Shown here: piece after piece, positions 1 through 5,377 of the stretch
Position numbering within the stretch: the stretch's first letter is position 1
Layout of the letters: each line of letters opens with the position of its first letter
Assembly: GCA_003241485.1 (NCBI GenBank)
Contig: QFQD01000080.1
Location: 1-15,484, forward strand
Length of the DNA stretch: 15,484 nucleotides
Direction: 5' to 3'
Origin: Ancylobacter novellus
GTDB taxonomy: Bacteria; Pseudomonadota; Alphaproteobacteria; Rhizobiales; Xanthobacteraceae
Made by a program: the position numbers and the translations under genes
Notes under the pieces: model-generated
Database searches by the model: none
The model's input: only the letters and a program-made list of their open reading frames with translations
What the model was told of the DNA's origin: nothing

Positions 1-98
1 GCGTCGAGAACGAACTCTTCTTCCGCGACAACACCATGATGCTCTTCGCCGACGCAAAGAAAATGGTCGAGGACATCGTCAAAAACCTCGCACACTGA
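1..98 (+). CDS. pntB: NAD(P)(+) transhydrogenase subunit beta, C-terminal end (partial)
   Basis: Only the last 31 codons are present, read from base 3 to the TGA at 96-98. The peptide starts VENELFFRDNTMMLF and continues with ADAKKMVEDIV, which closely resembles the C-terminus of PntB, the beta subunit of the proton-translocating Re/Si-specific transhydrogenase (E. coli PntB ends similarly, with a PLFF...NT.MLFGDAK pattern). PntB is an inner-membrane protein whose C-terminal domain binds NADP(H); with PntA it couples proton influx to hydride transfer from NADH to NADP+. The gene enters from the left edge, so nothing can be said about its start or membrane segments. A strong intrinsic terminator follows 25 bp after the stop, marking the end of its transcription unit. 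The call rests on a short tail recalled from memory but is distinctive. Confidence 0.85.
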   Translation, partial: VENELFFRDNTMMLFADAKKMVEDIVKNLAH

Positions 99-122
99 AT
101 AGTTCAAAATTAGAAGTTAATG

Positions 123-155
123 CGGCCGGAGGGAAACCTTCGGCCGTTTTGTTTT
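123..155 (+). terminator. Intrinsic terminator after pntB
   Basis: A 10-bp stem (123-132 with 137-146, CGGCCGGAGG against CCTTCGGCCG, one G-T wobble) closes on a GAAA tetraloop. It is followed at once by TTTT-G-TTTT (147-155). This is a textbook rho-independent terminator on the + strand. It ends pntB transcription and isolates it from the extensin-like gene. Confidence 0.92.
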
Positions 156-170
156 GAGTGGCGGCTTTGC

Positions 171-185
171 TTAACCGGCTGTCAA
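171..185 (+). promoter_or_regulatory. Possible CtrA-binding site upstream of the extensin-like gene
   Basis: TTAA-N7-TCAA lies 24 bp before the start codon at 209. It differs by one base from the CtrA full-site consensus TTAA-N7-TTAA known from alphaproteobacteria. Read with its flanks it is two half-sites, TTAACC and TCAACC, 11 bp apart. CtrA is the cell-cycle master regulator in this class. A match this short can arise by chance, but AT-rich tetramers are uncommon in DNA this GC-rich. No confident -35/-10 pair was seen beside it. Confidence 0.3.
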
Positions 186-208
186 CCAACTTCGCCTAGC
201 TTGCCGCC

Positions 209-1621
209 ATGACGCGCGGCGTATCCTGGTTTCTCGTAGCCCCGCTCGTCCTTCTGGGGCTCTCCGGTTGCAAGTTCGGGCTTGAACAGCGCGAGCGATG
301 GCGCACGGATGCCGAGGAACGGTGCGTGGCGGAGGGCTTGGTCAAGCCTTCCGCCTACACCATCCCGCTGCGCGAAATCGACGGCGCGGGAAATTGCGGC
401 ATGGAGCGCCCGTTCCGCGTGCTCGCCTTCAACGAGGGCACCATCGAGGTCTCGCCCAAGGCGACGCTCGCCTGCCCGATCACCGCTTCCGTCGACCGCT
501 GGATGCTCGAGGACATACAGCCCTCCGCCATGGCGTGGTTCGGCCAGCCGGTGGCGAAGGTGAAGCAGATGTCCTCGTACTCCTGCCGCAACATGAATGG
601 TGGGCCGGCGGGCAAGATCTCCGAGCATGCCTTCGGCAATGCCTTCGACATTGGCGGCTTCGTTCTTGCGGATGGGCGCGAGATCACGGTCAAGCAGGGC
701 TGGAAGGGCCGCCCGGACGAGCAGGGCTTCCTGCGCACCGTGCAGGCCACCGGCTGCCAGCGCTTCACCACCGTGCTCGGGCCCGGCTACAACATCTATC
801 ACTACGACCACATCCATGTGGACCTGATGCGCCGCGCCTCGGGCAAGACCTCGTGCAACCCGAATGTGCGCCCGCCCGCGCCGCCCAATCTGCCGGTGTT
901 CAAGGCACCGCCGCTTATGCCGCGCTATTCCGCGCCGATGGCGGGGGCGGGCTATGATCCCGCGGCGCCCGAGGCCGAGCCCGGCACGAATGAAGAGGGC
1001 TTTGAGGCGGGCGGGGGATATGGCGGGCCCGTCTCCGCCGCGCCCGTGCGCGCATTGCGACCCGGCCCCGCGCCGACGCAGATAAGCGCGGCCGGCCGCT
1101 CGCCGGTCCAGTCAACATCCGCGCAGCTGGCCCCCCGGCCGCTTGCCCCGCCACCGGCGTCAAATGCCGCGGTCGGCGCGCCGATGCAGCTGACGCCCTA
1201 TCCGGCCGCCCCGCCTTCGACCCATGGGGTCGATCCCAGCTACCAGTCGCCCAATGTGGCTTATCCCGCTGCGCCGGCCTCGCCGCCGCAGGGCTATCCG
1301 CCGGGCGGCTATCCGACGCAAGGTTACCCGGCGCAAGGCTATCCGGCCCAGGGGTATCCAGCGCAAGGCTATCCGGCGCAGCCTGCCGCCGCTCCTGCGC
1401 AGCCTTATCCGGCACCGGCCGCCGCGCCGAACACACGGCCACGCCCTGCCGGCGTGCCGCTGCCGCCGGCGGGCATCCCGCTTACGCAATGGCTGGGGCT
1501 CGACAAGATCGTCACCGGTTCGACCGGCAAGGCCGCGACGGGCGACGTGCGCTCCTTCACGGCCGAGCGGCAGTTCGCCAGCCCGATCCCGGCCCCGGAA
1601 GCCGAGACCGGGCAGGACTGA
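209..1621 (+). CDS. Lipoprotein with extensin-like C-terminal (murein peptidase-like) domain and Pro-rich repeat tail
   Basis: The 470-aa product begins with a lipoprotein signal: a hydrophobic segment (residues 6-18) and lipobox LSGC with the acceptor Cys at 21. Residues about 35-216 match the extensin-like C-terminal family (Pfam Extensin-like_C). The likely metal ligands lie in SEHAFGNAFDIGG (H140, D147) and YHYDHIHVDL (H201, H203), an arrangement resembling the LAS/VanY-type D,D- or L,D-peptidases. Six Cys (40, 63, 89, 126, 183, 216) could form disulfides, fitting a periplasmic location. Residues 217-470 are low-complexity Pro/Ala-rich with GYPAQ repeats, a possible wall-spanning spacer. 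A murein-hydrolase role is inferred from the fold and from the neighbouring cell-wall genes, not proven. The ATG at 209 is chosen because it places the lipoprotein signal at the N-terminus; the ribosome site is weak. The stop is 3 bp from that of the convergent dapB homologue. Confidence 0.85.
   Translation: MTRGVSWFLVAPLVLLGLSGCKFGLEQRERWRTDAEERCVAEGLVKPSAYTIPLREIDGAGNCGMERPFRVLAFNEGTIEVSPKATLACPITASVDRWMLEDIQPSAMAWFGQPVAKVKQMSSYSCRNMNGGPAGKISEHAFGNAFDIGGFVLADGREITVKQGWKGRPDEQGFLRTVQATGCQRFTTVLGPGYNIYHYDHIHVDLMRRASGKTSCNPNVRPPAPPNLPVFKAPPLMPRYSAPMAGAGYDPAAPEAEPGTNEEGFEAGGGYGGPVSAAPVRALRPGPAPTQISAAGRSPVQSTSAQLAPRPLAPPPASNAAVGAPMQLTPYPAAPPSTHGVDPSYQSPNVAYPAAPASPPQGYPPGGYPTQGYPAQGYPAQGYPAQGYPAQPAAAPAQPYPAPAAAPNTRPRPAGVPLPPAGIPLTQWLGLDKIVTGSTGKAATGDVRSFTAERQFASPIPAPEAETGQD
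1292..1381 (+). repeat. Six tandem 15-bp coding repeats (GYPxx pentapeptide)
   Basis: Six in-frame 15-bp units start at 1292, 1307, 1322, 1337, 1352 and 1367. They encode GYPPG, GYPTQ and four copies of GYPAQ (residues 362-391 of the extensin-like lipoprotein). The units differ mainly at third codon positions (GGC/GGT/GGG, TAT/TAC, CCG/CCA, CAA/CAG). This suggests an old duplication under protein-level constraint rather than very recent slippage. The period is a multiple of 3, so copy-number changes would keep the frame. Confidence 0.95.
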
Positions 1622-1624
1622 GGT

Positions 1625-2431
1625 TCAGTCGAGTAGCGTGTCGAGCCCGCGCCGCACGCCGGTCCAACCGCCGACCTTGCGCACCGCCAGCAGCGTGCCC
1701 GCGACATAGGGCGCGGCCGACGAGCCGGCGTCGTGACGGATGGTGAGGCGCTCATCGGGCGCGCCGAACACGCTTTCCACCGCCAGCACGAAGGACGGCA
1801 GCCGCAGCGCATGCACGCGCACTTCGCGCGCGCCTTCGCCAAAGGCGCCGCCGCGCGTCTCCGGCACGCCGACCACGTCCGAGAAGGGACGGCTGGTCGC
1901 GGGCTGACGGACCTCGGCGAGCGCCTCGGCGAGTTCGCGACCGGTGCCCGAGGGCGCATCCGGCTTGCCGGCCGAGGCGTAGTCGATGATCTCGACATCG
2001 GCGACATATTTCGCAGCTTCGAGGGTGAAGCGCTTCAGCAGCGTCGCGGTGATGGAGAAATTGCCGGCCGCGAGCAGGCCAACATTCGAGGCCTTAGCAA
2101 CGGCATCCAGCTCCGCATAGTCCGCCGCGCCGAGGCCCGACGTGCCGATGACGACCTTCACGCCGGCCTTCAGCGCGGCGAGGGCGTTGGCCTTCACGAT
2201 GCCGGGCTTGGTATAGTCGATCAGCACGTCGGCGGGCGCACCGAGCGCGTCTTCGACGCGGGCGAAGACCGGAACGCCGGAAGGCTTGCCGCCGAGCGCA
2301 GTGCCCAGATCCGTGCCGGCATGGTTACGCGAAATGCCGGCGACGAGTTCGAGGTCTGGCTGCTTCTCGATGGCGGGAACGAGGGCACGGCCGACCCAGC
2401 CGGTGGCGCCGGCGAGGATGATGCGGATCAT
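1625..2431 (-). CDS. dapB: DapB-like 4-hydroxy-tetrahydrodipicolinate reductase homologue lacking the catalytic His pair
   Basis: The 268-aa protein has the length and layout of DapB, which reduces 4-hydroxy-tetrahydrodipicolinate with NAD(P)H in the lysine/meso-DAP pathway. It shows an N-terminal nucleotide-binding glycine motif (GATGWVGR, residues 8-15), the VVIGTSGL segment (93-100), AAGNFSI (121-127), and the substrate-binding loop KPDAPSGT (156-163) with the catalytic Lys at 156. Canonical DapB has E-x-H-H-x-x-K-x-D-x-P-S-G-T at this loop. Here the segment reads DYASAGK, so the two His (E. coli H159/H160) align with Ala152 and Ser153. The protein may be a divergent DapB, a paralogue acting on another substrate, or the only copy using altered chemistry; the window cannot decide. 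The ATG has a good AAGGA site upstream. The gene lies downstream of rnpB on the same strand and is convergent with the extensin-like gene. Confidence 0.75.
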   Translation of the reverse strand: MIRIILAGATGWVGRALVPAIEKQPDLELVAGISRNHAGTDLGTALGGKPSGVPVFARVEDALGAPADVLIDYTKPGIVKANALAALKAGVKVVIGTSGLGAADYAELDAVAKASNVGLLAAGNFSITATLLKRFTLEAAKYVADVEIIDYASAGKPDAPSGTGRELAEALAEVRQPATSRPFSDVVGVPETRGGAFGEGAREVRVHALRLPSFVLAVESVFGAPDERLTIRHDAGSSAAPYVAGTLLAVRKVGGWTGVRRGLDTLLD

Positions 2432-2479
2432 GGGTGGTTCCTTTCAGCAGTTGCCGCAGCCTTAGCAAAGCTGCAGGTC

Positions 2480-2511
2480 GCACACCATCCGCCGCACGCC
2501 ATCTGCCGCAC
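2480..2511 (-). repeat. Two 14-bp tandem repeats plus a fragment in the dapB leader
   Basis: GCACACCATCCGCC (2480-2493) and GCACGCCATCTGCC (2494-2507) are direct tandem copies with 12 of 14 bases identical, followed by a GCAC stub (2508-2511). They lie between the 3' end of rnpB and the dapB start. No function is evident. No U-tract terminator was seen for rnpB in this gap. Confidence 0.6.
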
Positions 2512-2546
2512 GGGCAGCGGGGTGCGGGTCGCCGAAGGTGGGAATG

Positions 2547-2931
2547 GGTGCCAGCCGGCCTGTAAGCCGGGTTCTGTAAGGCGGGATTGCTCCCGCGCGA
2601 CGGCCATTCCTCTGGGACGCCGGTTACCCGGCGCCTCGAGCAGTCAACCCGGGCGGCTGTCCAAAGACGGGACCTGAAGCTTGCGCTTCGCGCCACCCCT
2701 ATACGACTTTGCTCCCGGTGGGGTTTGCCCTGCCGCCGCCGTTACCGGAGGCGCGGTGCGCTCTTACCGCACCGTTTCACCCTTGCCGCGGGCGGACCCG
2801 AGGCGGTTTGATTTCTGTGGCACTTTCCCTGGGGTCGCCCCCGCCGGACGTTATCCGGCACCGTGTCTCTGTGGAGCCCGGACTTTCCTCGGCACCTTGC
2901 GGTGACGCGGCCGTCCGGCCGGCTGGCGAGG
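2547..2931 (-). ncRNA. rnpB: RNase P RNA (M1-type, alphaproteobacterial class A)
   Basis: The - strand carries the universal RNase P RNA blocks. Near the 5' end GAGGAAAGTCCGGGCTCC (2873-2890) is followed by ACGGTGCCGGATAACGTCCG. Near the 3' end is ACAGAACCCGGCTTACAGG followed by CC (2557-2577). The terminal helix P1 is complete: GCCAGCCGGCC (2917-2927) pairs with GGCCGGCTGGC (2550-2560) over 11 bp. The size of about 385 nt fits bacterial type A RNA. It is the ribozyme that removes 5' leaders from pre-tRNAs together with the RnpA protein. The exact ends are estimated to a few bases. All open frames over this interval are artefacts of high GC. Linkage of rnpB to the dcw region is, from memory, common in this order. 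Confidence 0.95.
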
Positions 2932-2933
2932 GA

Positions 2934-2962
2934 GCAATGGGGGAGGCGGGGCGTGCCGTCAA
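2934..2962 (-). promoter_or_regulatory. Candidate rnpB promoter
   Basis: On the - strand TTGACG (2957-2962) is followed after exactly 17 bp by CATTGC (2934-2939). This places the start of transcription about 7 nt further on, at the 5' strand of helix P1. The -35 element is close to consensus and the -10 is weak. Position and spacing fit the sigma-70 promoter expected for this housekeeping RNA. Confidence 0.55.
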
Positions 2963-2997
2963 GTGCGCACGGCCGAAAGGCCGGGGGATCGCCGGCA

Positions 2998-3036
2998 GCA
3001 ACCGGGTCTACGCGGAACCTGAAGGCCCCCGGTTGC
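2998..3036 (-). terminator. Inverted repeat downstream of the lytic transglycosylase gene
   Basis: GCAACCGGG (2998-3006) and CCCGGTTGC (3028-3036) form a perfect 9-bp inverted repeat with a 21-nt loop, starting 17 bp after the transglycosylase stop. A second small hairpin, CGGCC-GAAA-GGCCG, lies at 2970-2983. Neither has a U-tract, so termination is only a guess. Both sit between this gene and the rnpB promoter, where insulation would be useful. Confidence 0.3.
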
Positions 3037-3052
3037 CGCAGGCGAAGCTCGC

Positions 3053-3568
3053 TCAGTTGGACGCCATGATGGTGCGCGCCTTGCTGCAATAGGTGCGGGC
3101 CGCCGAGGACATGCGGGTGGCGCCATGGCCGCCCTGGTAGCGCATGACGGTGCCGCAGGTGTCGCCCCCCGCGAGCCGGTAGGCCCCGGCGAGATAGCGC
3201 ATGCCGAATTTGATGTTGGTGGCAGGCTCGTAGAGCGCGGCGCGCGAGCCGCCATAGCCGACGCCGCGCGCGGTCTGGTGCTTGATCTGCATGAGGCCGA
3301 CCTCGCCGGCGCGTCCGGTCATGCGGGTGTTCCAGTTGCTCTCGATGCGCACCACGGCGCGGGCGAGGGCGACCGGTACCCCATTGGCGCGCGCTTCGCG
3401 GTCGACGAGGGCCGTGAGTGTATTGGAAGAAGCGGGTTCGCTGGTGGATAAGTCTGTGTCGATGCGGGAAGAGCGATCGACATTCTGTTTGGCACTGGCA
3501 ATGTTGACGCCAGAAAGTACAGTGAATGCGAAGGCGAGCGAAGCACAGATTACACGGGTATGAGCCAT
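3053..3568 (-). CDS. Small secreted lytic transglycosylase (SLT domain)
   Basis: The 171-aa product has a Sec signal peptide (hydrophobic residues 7-20, likely cleavage after ASA at 24-26). A compact goose-lysozyme-type SLT domain covers about 50-170. Hallmarks are the catalytic Glu in RIESNWN (E76), GEVGLMQIKHQTA (88-100), and YEPATNIKFGMRYLAG (113-128). Such enzymes cleave the MurNAc-GlcNAc bond of murein non-hydrolytically, leaving 1,6-anhydro-MurNAc. Cys138 and Cys161 could form a disulfide in the periplasm. It belongs with short stand-alone SLT proteins; no LysM or other binding domain is present. It lies between rnpB and the AmpD-like amidase gene on the same strand, 230 bp from the latter, so it probably has its own promoter. 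The ATG at 3566-3568 gives a proper signal peptide, but no clear Shine-Dalgarno site is visible. Confidence 0.9.
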   Translation of the reverse strand: MAHTRVICASLAFAFTVLSGVNIASAKQNVDRSSRIDTDLSTSEPASSNTLTALVDREARANGVPVALARAVVRIESNWNTRMTGRAGEVGLMQIKHQTARGVGYGGSRAALYEPATNIKFGMRYLAGAYRLAGGDTCGTVMRYQGGHGATRMSSAARTYCSKARTIMASN

Positions 3569-3676
3569 TACCGGAGGTTAGCCTTTTCGGGTTGATTTCG
3601 ACGGCCGCGAAAAGCACGCCAAATCTGTTCCGAATGAGGCTCTAATTCTGCGCTGATGTGAAACTACGGGGTCCGT

Positions 3677-3745
3677 GCGCGATTGTCGCGCGGCCTATCG
3701 GTCACAGTGTTGCGCAACCGCAACGTTCATGTGCGAAACTTTCGC
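3677..3745. promoter_or_regulatory. Cluster of three palindromes in the transglycosylase-amidase gap
   Basis: Within the 230-bp gap 3569-3798 there are three small dyads in 69 bp: GCGCGA-TTG-TCGCGC (3677-3691), the perfect palindrome GTTGCGCAAC (3709-3718), and GCGAAA-C-TTTCGC (3733-3745). They could be operators upstream of the transglycosylase gene or folded RNA after the amidase gene. No U-tract follows on either strand. The rest of the gap shows no gene. Confidence 0.35.
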
Positions 3746-3798
3746 GTGTAGCCAGGCGCAAGCAGCATCGTTGCGCGCTCGTCCGCATGGCACTGGGA

Positions 3799-4605
3799 TC
3801 AGGCGTGGGCTGCGTCGTCTTCCGGGGCGGCAGGGCGAGTGGTCGACAGCCGGTAGAGCGTCTGCAGGGTTGAGACATCGGCGACGCCGTCGACGCGCGC
3901 GCGGCGGAAATGGCGCTGGAAGGCACGCACCACCACCTCGGTCTGCGCGCAATAGGTGCCCGACACCGGCACGTCGTAGCCATAGAGCGCGAGCATGGCC
4001 TGCAGCGCCTCGATCGGCTGGCCATGTTCGCCGCGCATGAAATAGCGCCCGTCGCTGGGGGGCGTCTCCTCCACGAGGTGGCCGACGCCGAAGCGGTGCA
4101 GCACCTCCCAGGGGAATTTCTCGCCGGGATCGTTCTTGCGGGTCGGCGCGACGTCGGAATGGGCGAGCACCCGGTCGGGCGGGATGGGGTGGCGGCTGAG
4201 GATGTCCTTACACAGCGCCGTCACCGCCTCGACCTGGATGGCGGGGAAGGGCGGGTAACCGAAATCATGGCCGGGATTGGCGATCTCGATGCCGATGGAG
4301 CGCGAGTTGATGTCCGTGGCGCCGGCCCAGAATGAGGCCCCTGCATGCCAGGCGCGACGCGCTTCCGGCACCAGCTGGACGATCCGCCCATCCTCGAACA
4401 CGACATAGTGAGCCGAGACCTGCCGCTCCGGCGAGCGCAGCCATTCCAGCGCCTGCGCGGTGGATTCCATGCCGGTGTAGTGCAGCAGCAGAATGTCCGG
4501 CGCCGCAACGTTCACGCGCTCCCCGTGGTTTGGCGAGGGCAGTACCTCGGCGGCCAGCGGCGAGTCGGCGGGGAAGAGCGGAATCGGGGGCGCGGCATCG
4601 GTCAT
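3799..4605 (-). CDS. N-acetylmuramoyl-L-alanine amidase, AmpD/AmiD-like, with C-terminal peptidoglycan-binding domain
   Basis: The 268-aa protein has an Amidase_2 (PGRP-like, zinc) domain at about 20-165 and a PG_binding_1-like helical domain at about 190-255. The zinc ligands can be placed as H42 (LLLHYTGM), H149 (VLAHSDVAP) and D159 (KNDPG). E107 (SIGIEIANPG) and K157 match the other catalytic residues of AmpD. The enzyme would cleave the amide bond between MurNAc (or anhydro-MurNAc) and L-Ala of the stem peptide. No signal peptide or lipobox is seen: the N-terminus, MTDAAPPIPLF, is not hydrophobic. This favours a cytoplasmic, AmpD-like recycling role, although a PG-binding module is more usual in exported AmiD-type enzymes. 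It is divergent from mraZ across a 292-bp gap and next to the lytic transglycosylase gene, whose anhydro-muropeptide products are AmpD substrates. The start has only a weak ribosome site. Confidence 0.9.
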   Translation of the reverse strand: MTDAAPPIPLFPADSPLAAEVLPSPNHGERVNVAAPDILLLHYTGMESTAQALEWLRSPERQVSAHYVVFEDGRIVQLVPEARRAWHAGASFWAGATDINSRSIGIEIANPGHDFGYPPFPAIQVEAVTALCKDILSRHPIPPDRVLAHSDVAPTRKNDPGEKFPWEVLHRFGVGHLVEETPPSDGRYFMRGEHGQPIEALQAMLALYGYDVPVSGTYCAQTEVVVRAFQRHFRRARVDGVADVSTLQTLYRLSTTRPAAPEDDAAHA

Positions 4606-4647
4606 GGACCGCAGCTAAGCGCCGTCCGCGCGGGATTCAACAGATTC

Positions 4648-4668
4648 TTAAGGTTCATGAGGCGTTAA
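4648..4668. promoter_or_regulatory. Possible CtrA half-site cluster between the amidase gene and mraZ
   Basis: TTAA at 4648-4651 is followed by TTCA-N7-TTAA (4654-4668). On the opposite strand this reads TTAA-N7-TGAA, one base from the CtrA consensus TTAA-N7-TTAA. It lies in the divergent control region, 43 bp upstream of the amidase start and about 230 bp upstream of mraZ. dcw genes are CtrA targets in Caulobacter. The match is short and unproven. Confidence 0.25.
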
Positions 4669-4742
4669 TCGCGGATCGCCGGCTGTGGCGGAATCAGTGC
4701 GTCGAACGCGAGTTCGATGCCGGGCTCCGAACGGCCTTTCCA

Positions 4743-4771
4743 TTGACGCCCATCATTGCCCATGATATCCC
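4743..4771 (+). promoter_or_regulatory. Candidate promoter of the mraZ (dcw) operon
   Basis: TTGACG (4743-4748), a 17-bp spacer, then TATCCC (4766-4771). The -35 is near consensus and the -10 keeps only the leading TAT. Transcription would start near 4778, giving a leader of about 120 nt before the mraZ ATG. It is the best sigma-70-like match in the 292-bp gap 4606-4897, which shows no gene. Confidence 0.4.
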
Positions 4772-4850
4772 AAATCATCCCGTTGCAGTATCAAGTCAGC
4801 AAGGCCGGCGGCGCCCTCAAGGCACCCGTCGACGCGCTGTGCGTGCCTGC

Positions 4851-4886
4851 CGGGATGCGTGTGATGTTGCGTGGGACGGCGGGGGC
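4851..4886 (+). promoter_or_regulatory. Candidate MraZ operator: 10-bp phased G-rich boxes before mraZ
   Basis: MraZ proteins bind TGGGN motifs repeated every 10 bp upstream of their own operon. Here TGGGA (4872-4876) is followed exactly 10 bp on by GGGGC (4882-4886) and preceded 10 bp before by TGATG (4862-4866); CGGGA lies at 4851-4855, one base out of phase. Only one box is a full match, and G-runs are common in this DNA, so this is tentative. The location just upstream of mraZ is right. Confidence 0.35.
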
Positions 4887-4897
4887 GTATCGAGCCG

Positions 4898-5377
4898 ATG
4901 GAGCGTTTCGTATCGACCTATGCGATGCGGCTCGACTCCAAGGGGCGCATGTCCATTCCCGCGTCGTTCCGGGCGCTGATCGCGCGCGACGGGCTGGAGC
5001 ATGTCTATTGCCATCCCGCGCTCGACCTTCCGGCCCTGCAGGCCGGTGGCGCGCGCTTGATGGCGGGGATCGACAGTCTGATCGAGCGCTATCCGCCCTA
5101 TTCGGAGGCCCGCGAGGAGCTGGCCGCGGCGCTCTATGGATCGATCGAGACATTGCGTCTCGATCCGGAGGGCCGGGTTGTGCTGAGCGAGGGACTGAAG
5201 ACGCACGCGCAGATCAAGGACGAGGCCGTGCTGGTTGGCCTCGGCGACGGATTTCGAATCTGGGAGCCCAGCCGCTTCCGGGCGCATCTCGCGGAGGCCA
5301 CTGCGAAGGTGCGTGCCCTGAAGCAGCAGATCGGTTCCCAGGGGGCGACGCGGGACAACCGCGCCGAGGGGGCATGA
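4898..5377 (+). CDS. mraZ: Transcriptional regulator MraZ
   Basis: The 159-aa product has the two tandem SpoVT/AbrB-like units of MraZ. Each contains the signature loop: DSKGRMSIPASFR (13-25) and DPEGRVVLSEGLK (89-101). MraZ forms ring-shaped oligomers that bind repeated G-rich boxes and control the dcw cluster, including mraZ itself. It is the first gene of the cluster here, as usual. The ATG at 4898 is preferred because the protein then begins MERFVSTY, the typical short N-terminus before the first AbrB unit. A GTG at 4871 would add nine atypical residues and would start inside the candidate operator. The stop codon overlaps the rsmH start in ATGA, indicating translational coupling. The C-terminal 20 residues are basic and polar and probably disordered. 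Confidence 0.93.
   Translation: MERFVSTYAMRLDSKGRMSIPASFRALIARDGLEHVYCHPALDLPALQAGGARLMAGIDSLIERYPPYSEAREELAAALYGSIETLRLDPEGRVVLSEGLKTHAQIKDEAVLVGLGDGFRIWEPSRFRAHLAEATAKVRALKQQIGSQGATRDNRAEGA

Noticed and set aside
1292..1381. Regular short repeats suggestive of a CRISPR array
   Set aside because: The units are contiguous, 15 bp, in frame and coding; there are no spacers.
2587..3001. Several small open frames on both strands around 2590-3000
   Set aside because: They overlap RNase P RNA, whose conserved blocks and P1 helix explain the sequence fully.
4871..4897. GTG start for mraZ at 4871
   Set aside because: The extra residues are not MraZ-like and the codon lies inside the candidate operator; the ATG at 4898 gives the usual N-terminus.
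4756..5373. Upstream extension of the rsmH frame to 4756
   Set aside because: It would run through mraZ in another frame and has no RsmH-like sequence before the HLPVLLGE motif; the ATGA overlap at 5374 is the natural start.
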